A DNA stretch of 64,000 bases from Flagellimonas myxillae (GCF_023502235.1 NZ_JAMFLY010000004.1:1-64000); one strand, 5' to 3'; numbered from the stretch's first letter, positions 8,887 to 17,660 are shown. Program-made: numbers and translations. Notes: generated by a model not told the origin, from the sequence alone.

Positions 8887-8942
8887 ATGTCCACAGGTCA
8901 TTAACAAAGTTAATGTTGATAACTCTGAAAAAATGTTAATAA
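8887..8942. promoter_or_regulatory. DnaA-box-like 9-mers and palindrome upstream of dnaB
   Basis: In the dnaB-accA gap, TGTTGATAA at 8914-8922 differs at one base from the reverse-complement DnaA box TGTGGATAA. TGTTAATAA (8934-8942) and ATGTCCACA (8887-8895) each differ at two. A perfect inverted repeat CATTAAC-AAA-GTTAATG lies at 8899-8915. These could control dnaB or simply reflect AT-rich sequence. Confidence 0.3.
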
Positions 8943-9000
8943 CCCAAAATAGTTTGAAGAAAAAATCTGAAAAAAACAAGGAACCTCCAGAAACCCTTGA

Positions 9001-9954
9001 TTAACCGTTAAAGACACCCATAGAGGCGTATTTTTCCATTCTAGATTTTACCAATTCTTTTGGTGATAACTTTTTGAGTTCCTCAAAATGGGCAGAAATT
9101 TTATTTTTTACCGCCTCAAAAGTTTTATCACGATTGGAATGTGCACCCCCAAGCGGTTCCTTAACAATTTCATCCACTAGCTTCTGTTTTTTCATGTCAG
9201 AGGCGGTAAGCTTAAGGGCATCGGCGGCTTGTTCCTTGAACTCCCAACTCCTCCAAAGAATAGAGGAACAGGATTCTGGGGAAATAACGGAGTACCATGT
9301 ATTTTCCAACATCAAAACCTTGTCGCCCACTCCAATTCCCAAGGCACCTCCTGAAGCACCTTCTCCGATGATCACCACAATGATCGGCACCTTAAGTCGG
9401 GTCATTTCCAGAATATTTCGTGCAATGGCCTCTCCCTGTCCGCGCTCTTCGGCTTCAATACCTGGGTAAGCACCTGGAGTATCGATAAAGCATACCACCG
9501 GGATACCAAATTTCTCTGCGGATTTCATTAAACGCAAGGCTTTTCGGTAACCCTCTGGGTTCGCCATTCCAAAGTTTCGGTATTGGCGTGTCTTGGTGTT
9601 GTATCCTTTTTGTTGACCAATGAACATATAGCTTTGATCCCCAATTTTACCTAAACCCCCAATCATGGCCTTATCGTCCTTTACCGTACGGTCGCCATGC
9701 AATTCCAGGAAGGTATCCCCACAAATGGCATTTACATAGTCCATGGTGTAGGGCCTATTGGGATGCCTAGATAACTGAACGCGTTGCCAAGCCGTCAAAT
9801 TCTTGTAGATGTCCTTGCGGGTTTCTTCCAGCTTTTTTTCAATCTGCAGGCAAGTCTCTGTGACATCAACATTGCTTTCTTCCCCAATGATCATACATTT
9901 TTCAAGTTGATCTTCAAGTTCTTTGATGGGAAGTTCAAAATCTAAATACTCCAT
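9001..9954 (-). CDS. accA: Acetyl-CoA carboxylase carboxyltransferase, alpha subunit
   Basis: With AccD it transfers the carboxyl group from biotin carboxyl carrier protein to acetyl-CoA, giving malonyl-CoA for fatty acid synthesis in the cytoplasm. The 317 residues match the AccA length. Recognisable blocks are the N-terminal coiled region ([15 protein letters not shown]), [31 protein letters not shown], the crotonase-type [18 protein letters not shown] and [13 protein letters not shown] oxyanion region, and the CSSILWRS segment. It lies between the LptF/G permease and dnaB on the same strand, with a candidate promoter at 9985-9992. Confidence 0.97.
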   Translation of the reverse strand: MEYLDFELPIKELEDQLEKCMIIGEESNVDVTETCLQIEKKLEETRKDIYKNLTAWQRVQLSRHPNRPYTMDYVNAICGDTFLELHGDRTVKDDKAMIGGLGKIGDQSYMFIGQQKGYNTKTRQYRNFGMANPEGYRKALRLMKSAEKFGIPVVCFIDTPGAYPGIEAEERGQGEAIARNILEMTRLKVPIIVVIIGEGASGGALGIGVGDKVLMLENTWYSVISPESCSSILWRSWEFKEQAADALKLTASDMKKQKLVDEIVKEPLGGAHSNRDKTFEAVKNKISAHFEELKKLSPKELVKSRMEKYASMGVFNG

Positions 9955-9984
9955 GAAAAGTTGGTTTCAACAAAATATAGGGGT

Positions 9985-9992
9985 CAAATATA
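9985..9992 (-). promoter_or_regulatory. Putative -7 element for accA
   Basis: On the minus strand the sequence reads TATATTTG, matching TAnnTTTG, about 30 nt before the accA ATG. No clear -33 TTG was found. Confidence 0.4.
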
Positions 9993-10062
9993 TAACATTA
10001 TTTAGGATACCCTAGCCCCCTGTTTTAGGATTTTTAAAATGGAAAAATAGGAAAATATGTGC

Positions 10063-11145
10063 TTACCGTTTGGCCTTCATTAACATGTAAACGGCAAATG
10101 CCCCGAACAACAGATTGGGAATCAATACCGCCAAGAATGGGGAAAATCCAGACTGCTCTGCCAAAGTTCCAAAAACCTTGTCAAAAAAGATATATACAAA
10201 AGCTACCCCGATACCAAAGGCTAGGTTAAGACCCATGCCTCCCCTGCGTTTAACAGATGAAACGGCCACCGCGATTATGGTGAGTACAAAGGCAGCAATG
10301 GGCAAGGCCCAACGTTTATATTTTACCAATACATAGGCATTAATGTTGGAGGCTCCCTTGCTCTTTTGATCTTCAATAAAGTCGTTGAGCTCAAACAGGT
10401 TTTTGGTTTCCGCCACATAGGAAACGGGTGTAAGATCTTCAATCTTGAACGTAAACAAGGTATCCAACCTACGCTTGGTCTCCATGATTTCGACCCCGTT
10501 CCTTAATTTTCGTTTCACATAGTTGGTCAATCTATAAATACTGTCCCGCTCCACCCATCGGATATTAGCAGCAGAGATTTTGTAGTCCAATTGCTTTATG
10601 GAATCAAAGTGCTCGAAAGTAAAATTGTACCCAATCTTTCTGCTTGGCTCAAATCTGCTTACGTAGATATAGTCGGACTCATTCAATTGGTTGAAAATAT
10701 TGGATGTTTCCTGGACCTTTCTTCCCCTCTTGAAATACTTGTATTCAAACTCGTTAAAACCGATACTGGCATTGGGTACGATAAACATCCCCATCATAAA
10801 AATTAGGATGGCCACCAGGGACGCTCCAATAAAATAGGGACGCAAAAAACGCCAATATGAAACCCCCGAACTTAAAATGGCGACTATCTCCGTATTACTC
10901 GCCAATTTAGAGGTAAAGAAAATAATGGACAAGAACAGGAATATGGGCAGCAGAAGATTTCCGATCACCAAGGTGAAGTTTCCATAATACACGATAACCT
11001 CGCTCAAAGGGGCCTCGTTATCTATGATCTTCCCCACCTTTTCGGCCAAATTGGCCATGATTCCAATTGGGATAAAGAGCAACAGCATCCCCAAAAAGGT
11101 GACCAAATAACGTCTTAGTATATATCTGTCCAGTATTGTGAGCAT
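10063..11145 (-). CDS. LptF/LptG family permease (YjgP/YjgQ)
   Basis: Inner-membrane permease subunit of the lipopolysaccharide-export ABC system LptBFG. The 360 residues have the family topology. Two or three N-terminal membrane segments follow LTILDRYILRRYLVTFLGMLL. A large periplasmic domain spans about residues 120-265. C-terminal membrane segments include WALPIAAFVLTIIAVAVSS and LAVLIPNLLFGAFAVYML. The RYILRRYL start is typical. Whether it plays the LptF or LptG role cannot be decided here. Its ATG overlaps the tgt stop codon (TAATG), so it is translationally coupled to tgt. Confidence 0.92.
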   Translation of the reverse strand: MLTILDRYILRRYLVTFLGMLLLFIPIGIMANLAEKVGKIIDNEAPLSEVIVYYGNFTLVIGNLLLPIFLFLSIIFFTSKLASNTEIVAILSSGVSYWRFLRPYFIGASLVAILIFMMGMFIVPNASIGFNEFEYKYFKRGRKVQETSNIFNQLNESDYIYVSRFEPSRKIGYNFTFEHFDSIKQLDYKISAANIRWVERDSIYRLTNYVKRKLRNGVEIMETKRRLDTLFTFKIEDLTPVSYVAETKNLFELNDFIEDQKSKGASNINAYVLVKYKRWALPIAAFVLTIIAVAVSSVKRRGGMGLNLAFGIGVAFVYIFFDKVFGTLAEQSGFSPFLAVLIPNLLFGAFAVYMLMKAKR

Positions 11146-12275
11146 TACAACCTTTTATCCATTTGTTGAACCATTTTGGTTTTCCATTCCAGAAAATCCC
11201 CCGCTAAAATACGTTCTCTGGCAGTACGCACCAACCACAAATAAAAACCGAGATTATGGATGGTCGCAATTTGTTTGCCCAAATATTCATTGGCAGCAAA
11301 CAAGTGCCTTAAATAAGCCTTGGAATATTCGGTGTCCACAAAGGTGGTTCCCATTTCATCAATAGGTGTAAAATCGTCCTCCCACTTTTTGTTTTTTATG
11401 TTGATGGTACCATGGGCCGTAAACAACATGCCATTTCTGGCATTACGGGTGGGCATTACACAATCGAACATATCCACACCCAGTGCAATATTCTCCAAAA
11501 TATTAATAGGTGTCCCAACACCCATTAAATAGCGTGGTTTATCTTCCGGTAGCACATCGCAGACCAACTCCGCCATCTCGTACATTTCTTCCGCCGGTTC
11601 CCCCACGGAAAGTCCACCGATTGCATTTCCCTCTGCCCCAACTGAAGCGATATACTCTGCCGATTGCTTTCGTAAATCCTTAAACGTAGATCCTTGAACA
11701 ATTGGGAAAAAACTTTGGGAGTATCCGTATTTATAAGGCAAATTTTCCAAATGGGAAATGCACCTATCCAACCATCTATGTGTCAAATGCATGGATCGCT
11801 TGGCATAATTGTAATCGCATGGATAAGGTGTGCACTCATCGAAGGCCATGATGATGTCAGCTCCTATGGTGCGTTGAATCTCCATTACATTTTCTGGGGT
11901 GAAGGTATGAAGTGAGCCATCAATATGCGATTTGAACTTAACCCCCTCTTCTTGGATTTTTCTATTGTTGGACAAAGAGTATACCTGATAGCCTCCACTA
12001 TCGGTAAGAATGTTTCGATCCCAACCCATAAACTTATGAAGTCCTCCGGCCTGTTCCAAAATTCCAGTGCCCGGCCTCAGATATAAATGGTAGGTATTGC
12101 CTAAAATAATGTCAGGATTGATATCATTGGCCAACTCCCGCTGGTGAACCCCCTTTACGGAGGCTACAGTACCAACTGGCATAAAAATCGGGGTTTGGAT
12201 ACTCCCGTGATCCGTGGTTAATGTCGCGGCCCGGGCCTTGCTGTTTTTGTCCTTCTTTACTAAGGTAAATTCCAA
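11145..12275 (-). CDS. tgt: tRNA-guanine transglycosylase (queuosine pathway)
   Basis: Exchanges G34 for preQ1 in tRNAs with GUN anticodons. The 376 residues are full length. The active-site blocks are present: LTDSGGYQVYSL (catalytic Asp), IMAFDECTPYP, VQGSTFKDLRKQSAEYI, GGLSVGEPAEEMYE, and the second Asp in GVDMFDCVMPTRNAR. The usual zinc site (CxCxxC followed by His) is altered: the segment aligning with the three Cys reads MGTTFVDTEYSKAYLRHL, with Gly/Thr/Asp in their place, though the downstream TIHNL His remains. This probably reflects a lineage-wide loss and not inactivation. It is the first gene of the leftward tgt-permease pair. Confidence 0.95.
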   Translation of the reverse strand: MEFTLVKKDKNSKARAATLTTDHGSIQTPIFMPVGTVASVKGVHQRELANDINPDIILGNTYHLYLRPGTGILEQAGGLHKFMGWDRNILTDSGGYQVYSLSNNRKIQEEGVKFKSHIDGSLHTFTPENVMEIQRTIGADIIMAFDECTPYPCDYNYAKRSMHLTHRWLDRCISHLENLPYKYGYSQSFFPIVQGSTFKDLRKQSAEYIASVGAEGNAIGGLSVGEPAEEMYEMAELVCDVLPEDKPRYLMGVGTPINILENIALGVDMFDCVMPTRNARNGMLFTAHGTINIKNKKWEDDFTPIDEMGTTFVDTEYSKAYLRHLFAANEYLGKQIATIHNLGFYLWLVRTARERILAGDFLEWKTKMVQQMDKRL

Positions 12276-12293
12276 ATGTCACAATTAAGACCG

Positions 12294-12301
12294 CAAATAT
12301 A
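12294..12301 (-). promoter_or_regulatory. Putative -7 element for tgt
   Basis: On the minus strand this reads TATATTTG (TAnnTTTG), about 19 nt before the tgt ATG in the divergent tgt/transketolase gap. No well-spaced TTG was found upstream. Confidence 0.4.
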
Positions 12302-12380
12302 GCGATCTCAATTCCAGAAAGCCTTAACAAAAAAATAAAGTTTGTTCCGAAAACCGTTTCGTAAAATAATGTGCAAGTGC

Positions 12381-12411
12381 TTGTATAACAAAGTGAATGC
12401 CGTTACTTTTG
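12381..12411 (+). promoter_or_regulatory. Putative sigma-A promoter of the transketolase genes
   Basis: TTG at 12381-12383, 20 nt, then TACTTTTG at 12404-12411, 19 nt before the ATG. Both elements and spacing match the Bacteroidota consensus. Confidence 0.6.
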
Positions 12412-12430
12412 AAGCCTTAAAATCAATACA

Positions 12431-13276
12431 ATGCCAAACACTCAAGAATTACAGGATCTAGTTACCCAGGTGCGTAGGGATATTTTACGCATGGTCCACA
12501 AGGTAAATTCCGGACACCCAGGAGGTTCCTTGGGCTGTACCGAATATTTTGTAGCCCTTTACAATGAAATCATGGAACTCAAAGATGGCTTTGACATGGA
12601 TGGAATTGGCGAAGATGTCTTCTTCCTTTCCAATGGCCATATTTCGCCTGTGTATTACAGTGTTTTGGCTCGTAGGGGCTACTTCCCAATAGACGAATTG
12701 AATACCTTTAGATTGATAGATTCCCGCCTACAAGGGCACCCAACCACGCACGAAGGTTTACCAGGGGTGCGGATAGCTTCCGGTTCTTTGGGACAGGGAA
12801 TGTCGGTTGCCATTGGTGCGGCACAGGCCAAAAAATTAAATGGGGATGACCATTTGGTATTCAGTCTACATGGAGATGGAGAACTACAAGAAGGACAGAA
12901 CTGGGAAGCCATTATGTATGCTGCCGGAAACAAGGTGGACAACTTGATTGCCACAGTGGATAGAAATGGGCAACAGATTGATGGAGGCACCGAAGATGTA
13001 TTGCCTTTGGGCGATGTTGCTGAAAAATTCCGTGTTTTTGGTTGGGACGTTTTGGAAATTGAAAACGGAAATGACTTGGAACAAGTGATCGACGGATTAA
13101 ACGAGGCCAAGAGCCGAACCGGAAAAGGGAAGCCAGTTTGTGTGGTGATGACCACGGAAATGGGCAATGGAGTGGACTTTATGATGTACACCCACGCATG
13201 GCACGGCAAGGCACCAAGCGACGAGCAGTTGGAAACAGCCTTGGCACAGAATCCAGAAACATTAGGTGACTATTAA
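12431..13276 (+). CDS. Transketolase, N-terminal (thiamine-diphosphate-binding) subunit
   Basis: Half of a split transketolase that transfers two-carbon ketol units in the non-oxidative pentose phosphate pathway. This 281-residue subunit carries the ThDP diphosphate/Mg site: NSGHPGGSLGCTEY, the FFLSNGHISPVYYSVLA segment, GSLGQGMSVAIG and the GDGELQEGQNWEA motif, with the conserved His pair in GHPTTHEG. It ends before the Pyr domain, which is encoded by the next gene 16 nt downstream. Split transketolases are common in Bacteroidota and archaea. It has its own promoter, divergent from tgt. Confidence 0.95.
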   Translation: MPNTQELQDLVTQVRRDILRMVHKVNSGHPGGSLGCTEYFVALYNEIMELKDGFDMDGIGEDVFFLSNGHISPVYYSVLARRGYFPIDELNTFRLIDSRLQGHPTTHEGLPGVRIASGSLGQGMSVAIGAAQAKKLNGDDHLVFSLHGDGELQEGQNWEAIMYAAGNKVDNLIATVDRNGQQIDGGTEDVLPLGDVAEKFRVFGWDVLEIENGNDLEQVIDGLNEAKSRTGKGKPVCVVMTTEMGNGVDFMMYTHAWHGKAPSDEQLETALAQNPETLGDY

Positions 13277-13292
13277 TTCGTAAGACAAAGAC

Positions 13293-14246
13293 ATGACTAA
13301 ATATACAGATCAAGGAAAACAGGATACCCGTAGCGGCTTTGGAGCCGGAATGACAGAACTGGGCCGAACCAATCCAAACGTTGTGGCCCTTTGTGCCGAT
13401 TTGGTGGGTTCCCTAAAAATCCAAACGTTCATTGACGAGAATCCTGAACGCTTTTTCCAGGTTGGAATTGCAGAAGCCAATATGATGGGAATTGCAGCTG
13501 GTTTGACCATTGGAGGGAAAATTCCTTTTACAGGGACTTTTGCCAACTTTTCCACCGGAAGGGTCTACGACCAGATTCGCCAATCCATCGCCTACTCTGA
13601 CAAAAATGTAAAAATCTGTGCCTCCCATGCTGGTATTACGCTAGGTGAGGATGGGGCAACGCACCAGATTTTGGAAGATATAGGTTTGATGAAAATGCTT
13701 CCTGGCATGACCGTGATCAACCCTTGTGACTTTAACCAGACCAAAGCGGCTACCATCGCCATTGCTGAGCATCATGGACCGGTATATTTGAGGTTTGGTA
13801 GGCCTAAAGTGGCCAACTTTACCCCAGTTGACCAAAAATTTGAAATTGGGAAGGCCCTTATGCTCAATGAAGGTACTGATGTAACCATTATTGCTACCGG
13901 GCATTTGGTATGGCAAGCCTTGATTGCAGCCGAAAATTTGGAGAATCAGGGCATTTCTGCGGAAGTGATCAACATACACACGATCAAACCATTGGATGAT
14001 GAAGCCATTCTGGCCTCGGCCAAGAAAACAGGATGTGTGGTCACTGCCGAGGAACATAATTTTCTAGGTGGATTGGGTGAAAGCGTTTCACGTGTATTGG
14101 CCATGAACCACCCTACTCCACAAGAGTTTGTCGCCACCCAGGACACCTTCGGTGAAAGTGGAACTCCCGATCAATTAATGGATAAATATGGCTTGAACAA
14201 TAAAGCCATTGAGGCTGCCGTTTTAAGAGTGTTGAAACGAAAATAG
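13293..14246 (+). CDS. Transketolase, C-terminal (Pyr plus C-terminal domain) subunit
   Basis: The complementary 317-residue half of the split transketolase. It contains the pyrimidine-binding domain with the essential Glu in [15 protein letters not shown], the [22 protein letters not shown] block, [15 protein letters not shown] and the C-terminal ketoacid-ferredoxin-like domain ([36 protein letters not shown]). It must act with the product of the preceding gene as a heterotetramer. The two genes are separated by only 16 nt and form one operon; a small outer-membrane barrel gene follows 51 nt later. Confidence 0.95.
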   Translation: MTKYTDQGKQDTRSGFGAGMTELGRTNPNVVALCADLVGSLKIQTFIDENPERFFQVGIAEANMMGIAAGLTIGGKIPFTGTFANFSTGRVYDQIRQSIAYSDKNVKICASHAGITLGEDGATHQILEDIGLMKMLPGMTVINPCDFNQTKAATIAIAEHHGPVYLRFGRPKVANFTPVDQKFEIGKALMLNEGTDVTIIATGHLVWQALIAAENLENQGISAEVINIHTIKPLDDEAILASAKKTGCVVTAEEHNFLGGLGESVSRVLAMNHPTPQEFVATQDTFGESGTPDQLMDKYGLNNKAIEAAVLRVLKRK

Positions 14247-14297
14247 TTTTCGGTATCATCTTTGATACTCTTCAACCAATTAAAAAACGAAGCACAT

Positions 14298-14909
14298 ATG
14301 AAAAAAACACTTTTCATTGCAGTGTTGGCCCTAATGGGTACAGCTGCGTTCGCCCAAAGCGGTTCTGGCTTTGGAATCAAAGCAGGTATTAGCTACAACA
14401 AAAACGGTGATCTTATTGGTACGGTCGGTGATGCCGCCCAGAACATTAAAGAAGGCGCCGAAGGTAAAACAGGATTTCACGCAGGTTTCTGGGGCAAACT
14501 GGATTTTCCCAAAATTTATTTGCGGCCAGAAATTGTCTATTCCAAGACCAAGAGTACCTATAGCGTGAATGGAGATTCCAACGATTATGATGTGTCCAAA
14601 ATTGATGCCCCTATTTTATTGGGATATAAATTGATTGGTCCATTGCACATTTTCGCCGGCCCGGCTTTTCAGTATACCCTTAGCAACGATTTAGGGGATT
14701 TGGAGGTAGAAGACGTGAAAAACGACTTTACCGTGGGACTTAATACCGGAATCGGGGTAAACCTCGGAAAAGTAGGTTTGGATGTTCGTTATGAAAGAGG
14801 ATTCTCTGAAAACGAGGCCGAATTCATCGGAGACAATATTACTGACATCTCTGGTCGGGTTGATTCCAGACCTTCGCAAGTAATCTTTGCACTTTCCCTG
14901 AAACTGTAA
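14298..14909 (+). CDS. Outer-membrane beta-barrel protein (PorT/OmpX-like fold)
   Basis: Predicted 203-residue outer-membrane protein. The ATG at 14298 gives a clean Sec signal peptide (KKTLFIAVLALMGTAAFAQ), although the frame is open further upstream. The mature part alternates polar and hydrophobic residues typical of an eight-stranded barrel: FGIKAGISYNKNGD, GFHAGFWGKLDF, IYLRPEIVYSKTK, LLGYKLIGPLHIFAGPAF, GLNTGIGVNLGKVGLDVRYERGF and the terminal strand VIFALSLKL. No substrate can be predicted. It follows the transketolase genes and is closed by a strong terminator. Confidence 0.85.
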   Translation: MKKTLFIAVLALMGTAAFAQSGSGFGIKAGISYNKNGDLIGTVGDAAQNIKEGAEGKTGFHAGFWGKLDFPKIYLRPEIVYSKTKSTYSVNGDSNDYDVSKIDAPILLGYKLIGPLHIFAGPAFQYTLSNDLGDLEVEDVKNDFTVGLNTGIGVNLGKVGLDVRYERGFSENEAEFIGDNITDISGRVDSRPSQVIFALSLKL

Positions 14910-14932
14910 ATTGTACTTTACTAAACGACAAT

Positions 14933-14962
14933 AAAAAAGCCCCGAGTTTCTCGGGGCTTTTT
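14933..14962. terminator. Bidirectional intrinsic terminator
   Basis: AGCCCCGAG-TTT-CTCGGGGCT is flanked by A-rich sequence on the left and a T-run on the right. It therefore serves both the rightward barrel gene and the leftward FKBP gene. Confidence 0.9.
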
Positions 14963-14965
14963 CTA

Positions 14966-15985
14966 TTAGTTTGCATCTGGGTCCAAATAATTGGGAACCC
15001 CGTCGTTGTTATCATCTGGGAGGTCATCTAGGTTGATTTCACCTTGATCGTTGGTAATCTCATCCCTTGTAGAAACCCCATCCCCATCGTCGTCCGCATC
15101 CTGGAAATTGGCAAATGCCACAGTAGCGGGTTCGGTATCGGCATCCGTGTTATCGTCGTACAAGAAACCATTTTGGTTTGCGTCCTCTAATATGGACGGA
15201 ATTCCATCCCCGTCATGGTCCGTTTGGTTCATAGTAAACAAATCAATCGTAAACATGAGTGGGCTGTACTGTGGTATATCAGGATTTACACGGTTAAAAT
15301 TGCCCAATCCCGAAGGGAAAATGATCAACCCAACACCATAATCGTCTACGGTAACCGTACCATCACCATTATCTATAATATTTTCTACATCCCCTATTTT
15401 AAAGTTGGGAATTCCTTCTGAAAATCCCCTAAACCCTTGGGTCAAATCTTGAAGCCTCGCCAAATCAAACCAAACCGCATTATTAAGGGCCCCATCAAAA
15501 GACGATCCATCCAATAGCTTTCCTTCATAGCGTACAAATACAGAATCTGCAACACTTGGAAAACACTCTGGGCAATCAATTCTTTCCTGTTCAAGTTCCT
15601 CATAGGAATGACTTGCAGAGAGATAGTATAAGGTGTGAGGTATGTCGTCCTCATCTTGATCTAATAACCATTCAAAATCGGACACATTGATCGTAGCCTC
15701 CCTTACAAATTCACTAAGTGGAGTTTTATCGGCGTTTGCACCGGCAATGGTATCAATTTTAATTCTATTGTTAAAGTTCGCTGAAGGATTGGCGAAATCT
15801 TCATAATTGTAGAAATGGGTCTGCAAAAATTCCTTGATCTCGGTATCGTTCTCCGCAGCTACTTCCGCCAGCAGTCTTGGGGGTACAATTTCAACATTGG
15901 GTCCACCCTCATCATCGCTACTGCAGGAGGAAAACAAGAACAAGGCAAACATAAAAACTAAAAACCAGTGCTTCATCAAGTACAT
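14966..15985 (-). CDS. FKBP-type peptidyl-prolyl isomerase lipoprotein with Asp-rich C-terminal repeats
   Basis: A 339-residue predicted lipoprotein (signal FMFALFLFSSC, lipidated Cys followed by SSDDEGG). The central part (about residues 140-240) is an FKBP domain: SVFVRYEGKLLDGSSFDGA, then FRGFSEGIPNFKIGD and YGVGLIIFPSGLG. The C-terminal 80 residues are Asp/Asn-rich calcium-binding-like repeats (DHDGDGIPSILEDANQNG, DADDDGDGVSTRDE, DNNDGVPNYLDPD), resembling thrombospondin type 3 repeats. It probably assists folding of envelope proteins. The start may be at 15985 or, three codons inside, at 15976. Confidence 0.88.
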   Translation of the reverse strand: MYLMKHWFLVFMFALFLFSSCSSDDEGGPNVEIVPPRLLAEVAAENDTEIKEFLQTHFYNYEDFANPSANFNNRIKIDTIAGANADKTPLSEFVREATINVSDFEWLLDQDEDDIPHTLYYLSASHSYEELEQERIDCPECFPSVADSVFVRYEGKLLDGSSFDGALNNAVWFDLARLQDLTQGFRGFSEGIPNFKIGDVENIIDNGDGTVTVDDYGVGLIIFPSGLGNFNRVNPDIPQYSPLMFTIDLFTMNQTDHDGDGIPSILEDANQNGFLYDDNTDADTEPATVAFANFQDADDDGDGVSTRDEITNDQGEINLDDLPDDNNDGVPNYLDPDAN

Positions 15986-16054
15986 TATTTAGCTGCGCAA
16001 GATACAATTTTCCACTATTTTTGCTTAAGGCATTAACAAAGATTTGCAGAGTTT

Positions 16055-16426
16055 ATGCGCATTGATAAATATCTCTGGTGTATTAGATACTTCAAAACCA
16101 GAAACGTTGCCGCAAATGCTGTTAAAAAAGGACATGTTAGGGTAAACGGCAATGTGGTCAAGGCATCCCGGGAGGTATACCCAATGGATGAAATTGTCCT
16201 GCGGAAAAACCAAATTGATTACCAACTAACAGTTTTGGACATCCCTACGAGCCGTGTGGGCGCTAAATTGGTGGATATCTACAGAAAGGATACCACCCCA
16301 AAAGAAGCCTTTGAGCACGACGAACTCTTAAAATTTGCCAAGGACCATTACAGAAAAAAAGGGCAAGGCAGACCCACCAAAAAAGATAGAAGAGACATTG
16401 AAGGGTATTTGGATGAATCAGAATGA
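16055..16426 (+). CDS. RNA-binding S4-domain protein (Hsp15-like)
   Basis: A 123-residue protein with an N-terminal S4 domain: MRIDKYLWCIRYFKTRNVA, KKGHVRVNGNVVKASREV and PMDEIVLRK. It has a basic C-terminal tail (KKGQGRPTKKDRRDIEGYL). Relatives such as Hsp15 bind free 50S subunits carrying nascent chains and help recycle stalled ribosomes; that role here is inferred from the family. A possible -7 element TATTTTTG lies at 16016-16023. It precedes a phosphoribosyltransferase gene by 36 nt. Confidence 0.88.
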   Translation: MRIDKYLWCIRYFKTRNVAANAVKKGHVRVNGNVVKASREVYPMDEIVLRKNQIDYQLTVLDIPTSRVGAKLVDIYRKDTTPKEAFEHDELLKFAKDHYRKKGQGRPTKKDRRDIEGYLDESE

Positions 16427-16435
16427 TCTGTTTTT

Positions 16436-16443
16436 TATCTTTG
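16436..16443 (+). promoter_or_regulatory. Putative -7 element for the phosphoribosyltransferase
   Basis: TATCTTTG matches TAnnTTTG and lies 19 nt before the ATG at 16463, just after the S4 gene stop. Confidence 0.4.
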
Positions 16444-16462
16444 ATTGCTCAAAACCAGTTCT

Positions 16463-16960
16463 ATGTTGAACCGCATTCTTACCCACGATCAAATACAACA
16501 CAAGGTAAAGCGAATAGCTTACCAGATTTATGAGGCCAACGTTACCGAAAAGGAAATCGTTATTGCCGGTATTGAGGGTGGCGGTCTTAACCTGGCCAAG
16601 AAAATAGCCAACGTGCTCAAAAAAATCACGGAAGCTGATATTGTGCTCTGCAAAATGAAAATGGATAAAAAAAATCCTTTGGAGAGCGGGGTTGTTACCT
16701 CAATTCCAGAAGAGGGGTACACCAACAAATCGATTGTTTTGGTGGACGACGTGCTCAATTCTGGTACCACTTTGATCTATGGGGTGCACCATTTTCTAAA
16801 AACACCTATAAAGCAGCTGAAAACTGCGGTACTGGTAAACCGGAACCACAAGAAATACCCCATTAAGGCCGACTACAAAGGCATATCATTGTCCACCTCG
16901 TTGAACGAGCATGTCCGGGTGGAGTTCGAAGCGCGAAACAACGCAGTTTATTTAGAGTAA
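16463..16960 (+). CDS. Phosphoribosyltransferase family protein (PyrR/HPRT-like)
   Basis: About 165 residues, type I PRTase fold. The PRPP loop IVLVDDVLNSGTTLIYG is intact and an early loop VIAGIEGGGLNLAK is visible. The closest general resemblance is to PyrR/hypoxanthine PRTases, but the nucleobase specificity cannot be read from sequence. The frame opens at a TTG, but the ATG at 16463 (MLNRILTHDQIQHKVKRIA) fits the family start and the nearby -7 element. Its 3' end overlaps convergent aroK by 9 bp. Confidence 0.85.
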   Translation: MLNRILTHDQIQHKVKRIAYQIYEANVTEKEIVIAGIEGGGLNLAKKIANVLKKITEADIVLCKMKMDKKNPLESGVVTSIPEEGYTNKSIVLVDDVLNSGTTLIYGVHHFLKTPIKQLKTAVLVNRNHKKYPIKADYKGISLSTSLNEHVRVEFEARNNAVYLE

Positions 16961-17467
16961 TTCCTGTTTTACTTCTTCGACAAGTTCCGCTATGGATTTG
17001 TTATAGCAGTCCAAAATAAACTTTGATTTCGAGTAAAACGGTCTGCGTTCAAAAAGGTGCTTCCCTACAAATTCCGCCAGTTCCCCATCTTTGAGGTCCC
17101 TCACCAAGGGTCTTTGATCCTTTTCCCCTTTAATGCGTTCCACCAAAGCCGAAACCGGTAGTTGAAGGTAAATGGATTGGTCGGAGTGTTCCAGGATTGT
17201 ATCCATGTTGTTACTATAGCATGGGGTACCTCCTCCTGTTGACAGGAGCAAGGTCTCTTTTTCGGTCAAGATCTTTAGCAACATTTTATGCTCCAATTTT
17301 CTAAAGAAAATCTCACCTTTATCTTTAAATATCTCCTTGATGGATTTTTGTTGTTGCGCCTCAATGTATTCATCAAGATCTACAAATTCCAGTCCCAATT
17401 CTTGCGCAAGTTGCTTACCCACAGAGGACTTTCCACTTGCCATATAACCTACCAAAACTACTTTCAT
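16952..17467 (-). CDS. aroK: Shikimate kinase
   Basis: Phosphorylates shikimate in the common aromatic amino acid pathway. The 171 residues match the family. The P-loop is GYMASGKSSVGKQL; the shikimate-binding segment FVDLDEYIE follows, then FFRKLEH (Arg contact), LSTGGGTPCY (GGG loop), and the lid DQRPLV with its conserved Arg. It is a single leftward gene whose end overlaps the phosphoribosyltransferase gene. Confidence 0.95.
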   Translation of the reverse strand: MKVVLVGYMASGKSSVGKQLAQELGLEFVDLDEYIEAQQQKSIKEIFKDKGEIFFRKLEHKMLLKILTEKETLLLSTGGGTPCYSNNMDTILEHSDQSIYLQLPVSALVERIKGEKDQRPLVRDLKDGELAEFVGKHLFERRPFYSKSKFILDCYNKSIAELVEEVKQELL

Positions 17468-17520
17468 TCTTCAGAAATAAATTCGATTTCAAAAAAACGA
17501 AAATTTATCATTAAATCAAC

Positions 17521-17550
17521 TTGTAAAATAGATTATTGATATTATATTTG
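17521..17550 (+). promoter_or_regulatory. Putative sigma-A promoter of tRNA-Lys
   Basis: TTG at 17521-17523, 19 nt, TATATTTG at 17543-17550, 37 nt before the mature tRNA 5' end. Both elements and spacing fit the consensus. Confidence 0.65.
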
Positions 17551-17587
17551 CACCCGCTTAGAGTAACTTGTGTTGCACATTGAGCAA

Positions 17588-17660
17588 GACCTGATAGCTC
17601 AGTTGGTAGAGCATCTCCCTTTTAAGGAGAGGGTCCTGGGTTCGAGCCCCAGTCAGGTCA
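17588..17660 (+). tRNA. tRNA-Lys (anticodon UUU)
   Basis: A complete 73-nt cloverleaf. The acceptor GACCTGA pairs with TCAGGTC; the D arm is GCTC-AGTTGGTA-GAGC; the anticodon stem is TCTCC/GGAGA with loop CTTTTAA (anticodon TTT); the T arm is CTGGG-TTCGAGC-CCCAG. The discriminator is A and CCA is not encoded. It is flanked by a consensus promoter and a terminator. Confidence 0.97.

Noticed and set aside
12679-13209. Long open frame opposite the transketolase N-terminal gene
   Set aside because: Antisense shadow of a strongly conserved gene; low-complexity Ser/Pro-rich translation without any domain.
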